Assembly: GCA_012522575.1 (NCBI GenBank)
Contig: JAAYKE010000089.1
Span: 1 to 32,643, forward strand
Direction of reading: 5' to 3'
DNA length: 32,643 bases
Origin: Armatimonadota bacterium
Lineage (GTDB): Bacteria > Armatimonadota > UBA5829
The position numbers and the translations under genes are program-made. The notes below the pieces were generated by a model. That model saw only the letters and a list, made by a program, of their open reading frames with translations. It was not told where the DNA came from and made no database searches. Position 1 is the stretch's first letter. The number at the start of each line of letters is the position of its first letter. Below are positions 1-8,316 of this stretch, one piece after another.

Positions 1-3000
1 TAGAGAGTGGTAGTCTCAGTCAGTTCCGTAGCATACGGATTATCCGTGCTGACGAGGTCGCCGCCGGTCTCTGCGTCATACCACTTAACCGAGCAGCCGT
101 CATCAGGAGTTACCTCGAAGGTGACCTCACCTGAACCGCAGCGGACGTTGGCAGAAGCGTTGGTCGGAGCTGCAGGAATTGCAAAGACAGTTCCTGTAAC
201 CGCAGTTCGAGTCGCGCTTTCGCAGTCGTCGCCGACGCTTGCAGCGTAGTAAGTAGTCGTGCCGGACAGCGATGCCGTATACGGGTTAGCAGTGCTGACC
301 ACGTTGCCGCCGGTAGCAGCGTCATACCACTTAACCGTGCAGTCATCATCAGGCGTAACCACAAAGGCTACATTGCCCTCGCCGCATCGAGTATTGCTCG
401 AAGCGTTGGTCGGAGCCGCAGGCAGGTCATTGATAGTACCCGTTACAGCCAACCTCGTCGCGCTCTCGCAACTCTCAGCGCTCACGCTAGCCGCATAGTA
501 GGTCTTGGTAGCGGACAGATTCTCGGTATACGGATTAGCAGTGCTAATCACAGTTCCGCCTGTCGCCGCATCATACCACTTAACGCTGCAGCCAGAATCC
601 GCAGTAGCAGAGAATGCCACATCACCAGCGCCACAGCGGGAGTTCTCAGAAGCGTTGGTCGGAACTGCAGGTGTCGGATTGACAGTCACGGTAACCGGTG
701 TCGATGTAAACGCGGCTGCTCCGTAAGAAGGAGTGACCAGCACGTTATATGTTGTCGTCGTTGTCAGACCCGCAGGCGGATCGTAAGAAGCTCCTGTGGC
801 GCCAGCGATAAGAGTATCGCTGACTGTCGGGCCGGATGTGCCCTCAACAGAATACCACTGATAGGCAAGGTCTCCGCCGCCTGAGCCGCCAACATAGGTC
901 ATCTCCGCTGGGTCGATGCTGCCGCAAGCGACGCCACCGCCACCAGTGATGGTGCCAATGTTGAAGTAGGCTACTGCGTCGACTGAGTAGGACTGCGTGC
1001 CGTTGGCTACGTCATCTGCGTTGAAGCCCTTAACGTGCAGATACCAGGCGCCGCCAGCAGTAGGAACCAGGGACAGGGCGCCACTGGACCACTGGGTTTC
1101 AGTGTCAGCCCAAGTGTGAGTGGCGTTCTGCGTCCACACATAGCGGAAATACTCGACTCCGCCTGCGCCCCAACCGAGATTGTTTGTCCATATCACGTTG
1201 TCGCCAGCGCCAGGATTGAGATTGCTGGGAGTAACGCTACCGGCAACAGGAGCCGGTGACAAGGTGTAGACAGAAGTAGAGCCTGCATAGCTTGTCGTGT
1301 TAGCCCAAGCGCCTCTGGATTGTCCCGTGTTATCGCGAGCAGCTATATCATAAGTGTATAGAGTGTTCGGAGTAAGGCCGGTGTTGTTAAACGACGTTCC
1401 CGTACCCCAACCATAGACAGATGTGCCGCCACGGCGAACATTCACCCCGACATCGCCTCGGCGATAGTGGCAGCTTCCGCCATTGGTGCTGTCCGAATCC
1501 TCGGCAGCCCCATCAGCGACTCCGACGCCCTTGTCCAGCGGAATAGCCCAGGCAAGGTTAATCTGAGTCGGGCTGACTGCGTTCACGCTGGAGAAGCTCG
1601 GATTGTTCGGAGCAACGTTGTCAACAAATACCGCGCCCCATGCGCAGTTGCCGGTCTTATTGTAAGTCCATCCGCCGCTGGAACCGCTGGCCTGGCCAGA
1701 AGTTCGACCGGATTTGCTGATTCCGAAGAAATGGAATCTTCTGTATCCGGTAACGTCGGTTGCAGTGTGAGACCAGCTAGCGGTGCTGTTTGTGGTGAAC
1801 TTATAATACGTATCTGCGCCTGAAAGTCCTCGACCCCACTGATAGAATCCTGTCTTCCAGAAAGGAATAAACTGCGCAGTGACCGTACCGCTGGCGGTGA
1901 CGGTGGTGTTGTTGGTGTATATTGTCAGACCATGCTCAGGATTTGCGACGCCGTTGAAGTTGGCCAGCGTCATCTTAGGGAACCAGCCGTCCTGCTCGTT
2001 GAAGATACTATAGCCGTCGTAGCGATGTGTCTGGAAGCTGACACTGGGCTCTTCCTGCATTGTATCGCCACCGTTGCGCAGGCTGATTGTGCCCTGCCAT
2101 GCACTGGCGGTAGGTCCGTTCTGCACCTTAAACAGTACACGGTTCCAACCGGCGGGCATACTCTTTGACCCGGTCACATCCTGGTCGCGTGTAAGCCCTC
2201 GGTTGGTGTCATTAGTGTGTATATTGGTTCCGTTTAACCAGACTTTGCAGCCATCATCGGAGCCAATGGCAAATCTCGGCGCGGCCCCAGTCGGAGCATA
2301 GACCCACGCCATTGCATAACCGGCCTGGTTGGCCGCATTAGTCCATTTAGTCGCAAAGTTCAAAGAGTTGGCGTTGTTGCAGTCGCCGGCGTCGTGAGAT
2401 ACCGGCTTCTTGCCGCCAAACAGCCCGTCGACGATGATCGTCCCTTTGTTGTTCTCTACATACGGATAAAGATAGAGGTTCGCTTCGTCGAGGCCGTTTG
2501 CATTGGCAAGGGAAGTCGAACTAAACGGGCCGAGGAGAACCCATTTATTAAGATAAGACCACCCATCACCATAACCCATAACATGACCGACCATTGTGAT
2601 GGAGCTTCCAGCCGGCTGGCAAGAGTCTATGTTCTCTGTGGTGTCGATATAAACTCCGTTGCGGGCAGCGACGTCATTGACCGCGCCTGTCCATAGAGTA
2701 ATCCACTCGCAACCCTGCTCGCAGCCGCTGTAGGTTCGCTTCGATGCATCGCTGGTTCCGTTGCTGGTATTCAGGCTCCTGGCCAGAGAATAGGCAGCGC
2801 TGCCGCTGAACCATCCCGGCCGCCAGAAATCCTCCTGGAACCAACCGCGTCCAGCCCACGTCCAGCCGTGATTCCATCTCACAGTCTGGCCGTATTTGAC
2901 GTTGGCATTATTGATTGCCCAACAGTACCAATAGTCCTTGCTACAGCTTGTGCCACTTCCCCAGGAACCGGTGCCGTTGGTGAATCCCGTGGGATTCTTC

Positions 3001-3107
3001 TCACCTGAGTTTGCCCAGTAAGCATGGGCAGGCACTGCGACAACAGCAGCCAGCAAACAAGCGCACATCATTAACAATATGATGCGCGTGCAGTGTTTCA
3101 AACTCAT
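1..3107 (-). CDS. large secreted multidomain surface protein with Ig-like repeats (partial, C-terminus outside window)
   Basis: Reading the minus strand from an ATG at 3107 gives about 1035 codons with no stop up to the left edge, so the gene is cut by the window. A GGAGAG ribosome site lies 9 nt before the ATG. Residues 1-29 form a signal peptide ending Ala-His-Ala. Residues 30-190 are aromatic and Cys-rich and I do not recognise them. Residues about 195-345 look like a PA14/carbohydrate-binding-type beta domain (GSDDGCKVWLNG motif). A fibronectin-III-like segment starts near residue 500 (ending LTPNTLYTYDIAARD). Near residue 813 begin at least three Ig-like repeats of 82-83 residues, each with RCG...VKWYDA.TGG...YYAASV...CESATR; the third is cut. 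The repeats are visible in DNA as 246 and 249 bp periods. Likely an exported adhesin or polysaccharide-binding protein. The domain names are inference; the continuous frame and repeats are seen directly. Confidence 0.88.
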   Translation of the reverse strand, partial: MSLKHCTRIILLMMCACLLAAVVAVPAHAYWANSGEKNPTGFTNGTGSWGSGTSCSKDYWYCWAINNANVKYGQTVRWNHGWTWAGRGWFQEDFWRPGWFSGSAAYSLARSLNTSNGTSDASKRTYSGCEQGCEWITLWTGAVNDVAARNGVYIDTTENIDSCQPAGSSITMVGHVMGYGDGWSYLNKWVLLGPFSSTSLANANGLDEANLYLYPYVENNKGTIIVDGLFGGKKPVSHDAGDCNNANSLNFATKWTNAANQAGYAMAWVYAPTGAAPRFAIGSDDGCKVWLNGTNIHTNDTNRGLTRDQDVTGSKSMPAGWNRVLFKVQNGPTASAWQGTISLRNGGDTMQEEPSVSFQTHRYDGYSIFNEQDGWFPKMTLANFNGVANPEHGLTIYTNNTTVTASGTVTAQFIPFWKTGFYQWGRGLSGADTYYKFTTNSTASWSHTATDVTGYRRFHFFGISKSGRTSGQASGSSGGWTYNKTGNCAWGAVFVDNVAPNNPSFSSVNAVSPTQINLAWAIPLDKGVGVADGAAEDSDSTNGGSCHYRRGDVGVNVRRGGTSVYGWGTGTSFNNTGLTPNTLYTYDIAARDNTGQSRGAWANTTSYAGSTSVYTLSPAPVAGSVTPSNLNPGAGDNVIWTNNLGWGAGGVEYFRYVWTQNATHTWADTETQWSSGALSLVPTAGGAWYLHVKGFNADDVANGTQSYSVDAVAYFNIGTITGGGGVACGSIDPAEMTYVGGSGGGDLAYQWYSVEGTSGPTVSDTLIAGATGASYDPPAGLTTTTTYNVLVTPSYGAAAFTSTPVTVTVNPTPAVPTNASENSRCGAGDVAFSATADSGCSVKWYDAATGGTVISTANPYTENLSATKTYYAASVSAESCESATRLAVTGTINDLPAAPTNASSNTRCGEGNVAFVVTPDDDCTVKWYDAATGGNVVSTANPYTASLSGTTTYYAASVGDDCESATRTAVTGTVFAIPAAPTNASANVRCGSGEVTFEVTPDDGCSVKWYDAETGGDLVSTDNPYATELTETTTL

Positions 3108-3260
3108 CACATATACTCTCCGATTTCCGACTAACAAGTAGTCTGTAGATGCATGTAACTTAGGCGGACAGTTATTGTTTCCGGCTATATCGAGTATTTT
3201 ATCGAAGAGGCGCTGGCGCCCCCGTCAGATAAAGCAAGAAAAGAGGGCACGCGTTTATGT

Positions 3261-3308
3261 GGGCAAACCGCTCCCGCCACCTGGTTAGCCCTGGATGTCT
3301 TTGCATCC
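3261..3308 (-). promoter_or_regulatory. two adjacent hairpins in the long leader of the surface-protein gene
   Basis: Read on the minus strand, hairpin one is GGATG/CATCC (3304-3308 with 3293-3297) around a CAAAGA loop. One base later comes GGGCTAACC (3283-3291) pairing with GGTTTGCCC (3261-3269), nine positions with one mismatch, closing a 13-nt GC-rich loop. They lie mid-leader, about 150 nt before the start codon. The strings GCAAAG and GGGCTAA recall c-di-GMP-I (GEMM) aptamers, but the GNRA-capped helix of that class is missing, so I leave the class open. The rest of 3108-3461 shows no gene. Confidence 0.4.
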
Positions 3309-3379
3309 TTTGATTTACGCACTCATAGTTGCCAAACGACAAAATGCAGCCGCAGGCGACACTATACTCGTCTATAAAC

Positions 3380-3408
3380 AGTATGCACAGTTTTGAACAT
3401 TAGGTCAA
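3380..3408 (-). promoter_or_regulatory. candidate promoter of the surface-protein gene
   Basis: On the minus strand TTGACC (3403-3408) is followed after 17 bp by CATACT (3380-3385). Transcription from here would start near 3373 and leave a leader of about 265 nt before the ATG at 3107. The -35 is good and the -10 is one step from TATACT. Confidence 0.45.
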
Positions 3409-3461
3409 CCAGCAAGATTACCGGGATTAGCTATCTGGAGTTAAAAACTTGAATTTTTTCG

Positions 3462-4484
3462 CTAAACCGCCCTGTCTACGGCCTCTGCAATTGCCCTGAG
3501 TCTGACCACCAGATTCTGAAATCTTTCCGGAGTCAGCGACTGCGGGCCGTCACTCCATGCTCGCGCAGGGTCGTTGTGCACTTCAATCATAACACCATCT
3601 GAACCTGCCGCCACCGCTGCTCCGGCGATGGCTGCCACATACTGCCAATTGCCGGTAGCATGGCTGGGGTCGAGCATAACCGGCAGATGTGTCCAGTTTT
3701 TGAGCACGGGAATGGCATTTATGTCTGTGGTATTGCGGGTGGAGTCCTCGAATGTCGTGATGCCGCGCTCGCAGAGTATTACTTTAGTGTTGCCTTCGGA
3801 GATAATATATTCCGCCGACATCAGAAGATCGCGTATTTTGGAGCCTAGGCCTCTTTTCAGCAGAACGGGATGGCCTGTTGTGCCGACTTTTTTGAGTAGG
3901 GCATAGTTTTGCATATTTCTCGTGCCAATCTGCAGCACGTCGGCATATTTGCAAACCAGGTCGACCTCGTGGGTATCCATAACCTCCGTGACCACCGGCA
4001 GCCCCGTCTCCTCGCGCGCTTTGGCGAGAATACGCAGACCTTCTTCGCCAAGTCCCTGGAAACTATATGGAGAGGTGCGAGGCTTAAAAGCTCCTCCCCG
4101 CAGCATCTTTCCGCCTGCAGCTTTGATCTGATGGGCAAGTTGAATCATTTGCGCCTCGGACTCCACGCTGCATGGCCCGGCGACTATGACGACCTCATCG
4201 GAGCCAATCGAAACATCCCCTACCCTGACCACGCTGCCGGCAGGGTAATAGGACCTCGATGCCAACTTCCATAAATCAGAGATAAGCTCGACCCTGGCAA
4301 CGCCGGCCATAGCCTGAAACTGTTCGGCAAGATCGGCCTTGCGCACATCAAGCTCGCCAAGCACGGCTATGACTTTGCGCTCGACGCCGGGGTTCATAAA
4401 AGGACGAAATCCGGTCGCCTCGATCTCGTGCTGAACCAAATGTATCTCTTCCTCGGTAGCTGAGGGGCTCATTATAATGATCAC
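3462..4484 (-). CDS. aroF: 3-deoxy-7-phosphoheptulonate (DAHP) synthase, type I-beta with N-terminal regulatory domain
   Basis: Catalyses condensation of phosphoenolpyruvate and erythrose-4-phosphate to DAHP, the first step of the shikimate pathway, in the cytoplasm. The 340-residue protein has an N-terminal ferredoxin-like domain (about 1-75), as in the Thermotoga-type enzyme, where it mediates feedback control. The TIM-barrel follows with GPCSVES (103-109), [28 protein letters not shown] and EVHNDP, which supply the PEP, phosphate and metal ligands. The start is GTG at 4484 with GGGAGG about 10 nt upstream. It is transcribed alone from the promoter at 4513-4543. It belongs to the same superfamily as KdsA at 8716-9552, but [11 protein letters not shown] marks it as the DAHP enzyme. 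The feedback ligand cannot be read from sequence. Confidence 0.96.
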   Translation of the reverse strand: MIIIMSPSATEEEIHLVQHEIEATGFRPFMNPGVERKVIAVLGELDVRKADLAEQFQAMAGVARVELISDLWKLASRSYYPAGSVVRVGDVSIGSDEVVIVAGPCSVESEAQMIQLAHQIKAAGGKMLRGGAFKPRTSPYSFQGLGEEGLRILAKAREETGLPVVTEVMDTHEVDLVCKYADVLQIGTRNMQNYALLKKVGTTGHPVLLKRGLGSKIRDLLMSAEYIISEGNTKVILCERGITTFEDSTRNTTDINAIPVLKNWTHLPVMLDPSHATGNWQYVAAIAGAAVAAGSDGVMIEVHNDPARAWSDGPQSLTPERFQNLVVRLRAIAEAVDRAV

Positions 4485-4512
4485 GGTTGATACCTCCCGA
4501 TATCCTTAATAT

Positions 4513-4543
4513 ATTATAGCAGAGTCGGGGTTATATGGTTCAA
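4513..4543 (-). promoter_or_regulatory. candidate aroF promoter
   Basis: TTGAAC (4538-4543) and TATAAT (4513-4518) on the minus strand, spaced by 19 bp, upstream of the GTG start at 4484. The -10 is perfect and the spacer slightly long. The leader would be about 22 nt and carries the Shine-Dalgarno sequence. Confidence 0.5.
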
Positions 4544-4624
4544 TCATATAATGAGCAAAACATAATTTATTAAGATAATTGGGAGCGCCGAGGTGTAAAG
4601 CTGTCGAGTAAGGCCCCGCAGAGA

Positions 4625-5629
4625 TCAGCCATTGCGCGATATAACGAATTCGGCCAGTGATTTGAGCGCGTCGGTATAGATCGACTGCGGGAATATGGAG
4701 AGTTGTTTTATGGCAGCTTCGACGCAATCCGCAGCGGCGGAGTTCGCGGTTTCCAAAGCTCCGCTTTCGATGATTATGGCGGTGATTTTTTCGGCCTCGC
4801 AAGCTGAGATGTGGCCTTTAGAGAGAGTCTTTCGCAGCGAGCCATCCCCATCGGCATCGCGCAGAGCCATCAGCACCGGAAGCGTAAATTTGCCGTTTAT
4901 GAGATCAGCGCCTGTTTCTTTGCCGGTCAGTTCGCTGTTGCCCGCGATATCGAGGACATCATCGGTGATTTGAAACGCAAGGCCAAGCTGTAGTCCGTAT
5001 TCGCGCATAGCCTGACATTGGTTGACGTCGGCGTCGGCAAGCATAGCTCCGCATTCGCAACACGAGGCCATAAAATCGGCGGTTTTCCCGCGAATGATTC
5101 TCCAATATTCCGATTCCCAAAGGGATAAATCCCCTTCCCCTGACGCCTGTAGAATCTCGCTTTCGACCATAACAACCGCCGTTGCGGAGAGGCTTTTGAG
5201 GATATCAGGGTTTCCGTGAACGCACAAAAGATGAAACGCCTTGGAAAGCAGATAATCTCCGCCGAGCACACTGATTTTGTTTCCAAATTGTGCGCCTGCA
5301 GTCGCGGATCCGCGCCGCTCGCGGGTTTCGTCTATGACATCGTCGTGAACCAACGAGGCCATATGCACAAGCTCGGTGGCCGCTGCAAGATATGTCATAC
5401 GCTCCCGGTCGCACTCACCGCAGGCCAGCGCGCTGAGGGTGAGCAGGCTGGGACGAATTCTCTTTCCTCCCGAAGCAAGCAGGCGTCCGGAAAGATCGGA
5501 TGCAACCTCAACACTGGAATTGATCACCGACCGGATCGTTAGCTCAATTGACTCCAATTCGTCGGCAATAGCCGAAGTCCAGTTACTTCCCAGCATACCC
5601 TGGTCACTATGTAAAAAAGTAATGCTCAT
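4625..5629 (-). CDS. long-chain polyprenyl diphosphate synthase (heptaprenyl/octaprenyl type)
   Basis: Trans-prenyltransferase that adds isopentenyl diphosphate units to an allylic primer, here most likely making the menaquinone side chain. The 334-residue protein shows the first aspartate-rich motif DDVID (96-100) within LVHDDVIDETRERRG and the second, DDVLD (223-227), plus GGKRIRP (54-60) for substrate binding. The residue five before the first motif is small (Ala), which in this family permits long products. Its ATG overlaps the menG stop codon by four bases (ATGA), so the two are translationally coupled, and that pairing supports quinone synthesis. Exact chain length cannot be decided, so I leave the symbol empty (ispB or hepT would be the candidates). 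Confidence 0.93.
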   Translation of the reverse strand: MSITFLHSDQGMLGSNWTSAIADELESIELTIRSVINSSVEVASDLSGRLLASGGKRIRPSLLTLSALACGECDRERMTYLAAATELVHMASLVHDDVIDETRERRGSATAGAQFGNKISVLGGDYLLSKAFHLLCVHGNPDILKSLSATAVVMVESEILQASGEGDLSLWESEYWRIIRGKTADFMASCCECGAMLADADVNQCQAMREYGLQLGLAFQITDDVLDIAGNSELTGKETGADLINGKFTLPVLMALRDADGDGSLRKTLSKGHISACEAEKITAIIIESGALETANSAAADCVEAAIKQLSIFPQSIYTDALKSLAEFVISRNG

Positions 5630-6357
5630 CGATCAACCTTTGTCCCAACATGCACGCAAACTGCGCCAAACATCAAATCCGTGATGTCTATCTCGCTCAA
5701 TCCGCAGTTTTCGAATTTGCCGGCCAGTTCTTCTCTGGAAAGAAACGACATTGCCGAGCGCGGAAGATATTCGTAGGCCCACTTTTTGGCTCCCATAATC
5801 TTCGCCGCACAGGGCGTAAAGACATGGAAATATAACTTCCACGGCAGCCACAGCAGCTTTGAGCGCACCTGACCCGTCTCCAGACAGATCAGCCTGCCGC
5901 CGGGCTTGAGCACCCTGGCCATCTCGGCAAGACCCTCATCTACATCGGCAAGGTTTCTTACCCCAAAACCAACGGTAACGCAATCGAATATATTATCGGC
6001 AAACGGCAAAGCTCCCGCGTTTGCGGTAATAAACTCGGCCTGCCGCATTCCACGTTCGGCGGCTTTCTGCCTGGCCAGTTCGATCATCGGCTGCGAGAAA
6101 TCCGCGCCGACTATCCTGCCCTGATCGCCTACTGCCCGAGCCATCTCAAAAGCGAAATCCCCGGAGCCGCAACAACAGTCCAGCGCGCAATCTCCCGGCT
6201 TCAACCCGGCCTTTGACACCGCAAAGCGCCTCCATGCCCTGTGCCGGGAAAGGCTGATGATGCTGTTCATCAGGTCATATCTATCCGCAATAGCAGAAAA
6301 GAGGCCTTCGATGTAAGCCTCCTTTTCGCGATGCGTGTCAACCTTGTTCATAGCCAT
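5626..6357 (-). CDS. menG: demethylmenaquinone/ubiquinone C-methyltransferase
   Basis: SAM-dependent C-methyltransferase (UbiE/MenG family) acting on demethylmenaquinone at the membrane surface. The 243-residue length is typical. Residues 20-45 carry the family signature YDLMNSIISL...HRAWRR. The SAM-binding glycine loop LDCCCGSGDF follows, then NAGALPFADNIFD and VGFGVRN. No other quinone gene is in the window, so menaquinone rather than ubiquinone is inferred from the prenyl synthase partner and from phylum-level expectation. The annotated ATG at 6357 lies only 11 bp after the -10 box of its promoter and has no Shine-Dalgarno; an in-frame ATG at 6351 is an alternative. The 3' end overlaps the prenyl synthase start by 4 bp. 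Confidence 0.94.
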   Translation of the reverse strand: MAMNKVDTHREKEAYIEGLFSAIADRYDLMNSIISLSRHRAWRRFAVSKAGLKPGDCALDCCCGSGDFAFEMARAVGDQGRIVGADFSQPMIELARQKAAERGMRQAEFITANAGALPFADNIFDCVTVGFGVRNLADVDEGLAEMARVLKPGGRLICLETGQVRSKLLWLPWKLYFHVFTPCAAKIMGAKKWAYEYLPRSAMSFLSREELAGKFENCGLSEIDITDLMFGAVCVHVGTKVDR

Positions 6358-6368
6358 AAGCTCAAGGC

Positions 6369-6397
6369 ATTATAAACGGAATGCCACCGACAGTCAA
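6369..6397 (-). promoter_or_regulatory. strong menG promoter with near-leaderless geometry
   Basis: TTGACT (6392-6397), 17 bp, TATAAT (6369-6374) on the minus strand: an almost consensus sigma-70 promoter. The expected start of transcription is near 6362, five nucleotides before the menG ATG, leaving no room for a ribosome binding site. Confidence 0.8.
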
Positions 6398-6421
6398 CGA
6401 AACACCTGCGATATTATGTTC

Positions 6422-6447
6422 GGGCGGCAACACCGATATTGCCGCCC
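6422..6447 (-). terminator. stem-loop after the interrupted glycosidase gene
   Basis: A perfect 9-bp inverted repeat, GGGCGGCAA/TTGCCGCCC with an 8-nt loop, lies 39 bp past the stop codon at 6486 on the minus strand and before the menG promoter. There is no U-tract on the minus strand, so termination is plausible but not certain. Confidence 0.45.
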
Positions 6448-6485
6448 ATCGACTAGATCGAGTTTTTTGTCCCTTATATGCAGGT

Positions 6486-7451
6486 TTAATTGCCCTCCAG
6501 CAAGACTTTCTTGAGAAGGAACCTCGCGCCTGCCGTCTCGCAGGGGTCGATTCGCAGCCTGGTGATCGGAGTGCCGAATGTTGACCAGGCCATCATCTCT
6601 TTGGTCTGCCGACTGGTCTTTCCGCCCTTTACAGGGGGCATAATGATGGATGTAAACTGACAGAACTCCGGCAGAAGAGCCGTGGCGACGAACAGTTCGG
6701 TTGTGAGCAATGATTTGCCGGGTGGAGGCGTGAGCACCTCCATTTCGACGGTTATTCGCTTTATCTGGCTGTTGGGGGTCTCTATAATGGCAAAATCGAT
6801 TTGCGGATCCGGGCCGGTTGTTTTGAGAATCACCCCTTCTGAATCGCGCTTTTCAATCTCCATATTGCCCATATTAAAATCGACTCCCCCTTCGGCAAAA
6901 TCAATGGTGATAGGCATAGCCCTGTCCCACACCTCTCGATTGGCTCCCAGTTTGTAGTATTTTGGCGGCTTGACAGGCCAGGGTTTCGATTCGTTTTCTT
7001 TGGCTATGGCCAGTTCATCAGGGGTGAGAATGCTCCAGGAAGCTATTTCTTTTTTTGTGGGGACGCTCTGGTCGGGATTTTTGATGTTCAGGGCTTTGGC
7101 TATTTCAGTGAGATATCCGAACCCGTATTGTTTCGACGGCTCCATATTGGCGCCTTCGCCCCACTCGTTCCACGCCTCTATAATCACCACAGGAGCCTTG
7201 GAATCGACATAGCGCAGCGAATTTTTGAACATTTTGCCGAACTGCTCCGGAGTGTTGCCGAGCAGAACAATGGCATTTTCCAACCCTGCCCTTGGCCGGT
7301 CGTCCCACCCGGAAAAACTGGATGGCCAGTAGACTATGCCGTCGGCACGCCCGACCCGCGCAAGATAGGGATACACATTTGTGACAACGTTGTCGGTTAT
7401 GTCGGCGTAGTCGAAAGTTTTGGATTCCCAGGCGACTTTGGGGCCGCGCAT
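6486..7451 (-). CDS. C-terminal part of the interrupted GH99/WbsX-like glycosidase
   Basis: These 321 codons continue in exactly the frame of the 5' part; only the TGA at 7452-7454 separates them. The section holds VVIIEAWNEWGEGANMEP, the conserved WNEWGEG block that carries an acidic residue in WbsX/GH99-like proteins. After it come about 200 residues of predicted beta-rich sequence, perhaps an accessory domain. The first codon after the TGA is ATG, but no ribosome binding site precedes it, so independent translation is unlikely except by coupling. Either the whole gene is a recent pseudogene, the TGA is a sequencing error, or it is read through. No frameshift or deletion accompanies it. Confidence 0.72.
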   Translation of the reverse strand: MRGPKVAWESKTFDYADITDNVVTNVYPYLARVGRADGIVYWPSSFSGWDDRPRAGLENAIVLLGNTPEQFGKMFKNSLRYVDSKAPVVIIEAWNEWGEGANMEPSKQYGFGYLTEIAKALNIKNPDQSVPTKKEIASWSILTPDELAIAKENESKPWPVKPPKYYKLGANREVWDRAMPITIDFAEGGVDFNMGNMEIEKRDSEGVILKTTGPDPQIDFAIIETPNSQIKRITVEMEVLTPPPGKSLLTTELFVATALLPEFCQFTSIIMPPVKGGKTSRQTKEMMAWSTFGTPITRLRIDPCETAGARFLLKKVLLEGN

Positions 7452-8171
7452 TCATGCGTAGGTATAGGCGCAGAATGCGTCATAACCCGCATCCTTGCGC
7501 TGATTTATTAAAGATCGATCGACTCCTGAGTATACGCCGACTAGGTATAAGTCCGCCAATCCGCGCTCTTTTGCCCTTTTGCGCATAGCGGCGAGGTTGC
7601 TTTTTACATCTCCGAAACCGCTCAGGGTGCCGTGTTCATAGATCATAAATACGGGTTTGCCGTCTATGTGCAGATAATTGGGATGCTTGAAATACCGGTC
7701 GCATACCATATCGATCATCGCCAGCAATTTATCGGCAGACTGGTCGAGCGGCTTTTCCCACCAGGACCCGCCGTGGTTGCACCAATGCAGGCAAAACTTG
7801 AGGTTTGGGTCCGGATTGCTGCCCAGATATCCGCTGTCGAGGGACTGTTCGAGATAATCCTGACCATCGTTGTAGTACCAGTCGAACGCGATAAAATCGA
7901 TGCCATGCGTGCTCATCCAGCGATTGTAGTAGTCCCACAGCCTGGGATCGGAATCGTCATAGAACCCGCATAGCGCGCGAGGGATTGCGCCCTTCATGAC
8001 CGCCCCTCTCCATTCGCTCCAGTCTACGAACTTGCCGTCGACTTTTCCATAATCCGCAGAACCTTTTCGATACCATCCGGGGAAATAATACACGCCCACC
8101 ATCGGTTTTGCCTCCGCCACAGCACAGCTAAGAATCATTGCGGATAGAATCAATATGATAATACGAAACAT
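7452..8171 (-). CDS. N-terminal part of an exported GH99/WbsX-like glycosidase, ended by an in-frame TGA
   Basis: The 239-residue reading starts at ATG 8171 with GGGAGGAG close upstream. Residues 1-22 are a signal peptide (hydrophobic core, then Ala-Glu-Ala); a Cys at residue 16 preceded by Ile-Leu-Ser makes a lipoprotein possible. The start of the mature part (VGVYYFPGWY), then IDFIAFDWYYNDG, FCLHWCNHG and YLHIDGKPVFMIYE, match the WbsX/GH99-like family of (beta/alpha)8 proteins that act on or build polysaccharides. The barrel is incomplete: it continues in the same frame past the TGA into 6486-7451, giving 561 residues in all. Substrate is unknown. It stands alone between the tRNA region and menG. 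Confidence 0.75.
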   Translation of the reverse strand: MFRIIILILSAMILSCAVAEAKPMVGVYYFPGWYRKGSADYGKVDGKFVDWSEWRGAVMKGAIPRALCGFYDDSDPRLWDYYNRWMSTHGIDFIAFDWYYNDGQDYLEQSLDSGYLGSNPDPNLKFCLHWCNHGGSWWEKPLDQSADKLLAMIDMVCDRYFKHPNYLHIDGKPVFMIYEHGTLSGFGDVKSNLAAMRKRAKERGLADLYLVGVYSGVDRSLINQRKDAGYDAFCAYTYA

Positions 8172-8273
8172 GAATACTCCTCCCGGTCAAAAAATTGAGC
8201 CTGCGATTCGAGAACCGCTGCCCGACGTGTTTTAGAATGTATTTTAATCTTGGCGATTGCCGGCAGATTACCC

Positions 8274-8303
8274 TTGCCCGCAACGTCGGAAAAGTGGTAA
8301 AAT
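8274..8303 (+). promoter_or_regulatory. candidate tRNA promoter
   Basis: TTGCCC (8274-8279), 18 bp, TAAAAT (8298-8303) on the plus strand, 13 bp before the mature 5' end of the tRNA. Same architecture as the kdsB and efp promoters of this window. Confidence 0.6.
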
Positions 8304-8316
8304 ACACTCGTTGCGC

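Noticed and set aside
7-2301. Several plus-strand frames of 70-120 codons
   Set aside because: They lie antisense to one uninterrupted minus-strand gene (1-3107) with a signal peptide and repeats; the plus-strand frames repeat only because the repeats do.
7449-7460. Genome-wide recoding of TGA, or selenocysteine, at the split glycosidase
   Set aside because: TGA is a normal stop in neighbouring genes (for example menG, accB, the TolC-like gene) and TGG is used for Trp throughout. No convincing SECIS-type hairpin follows the codon.
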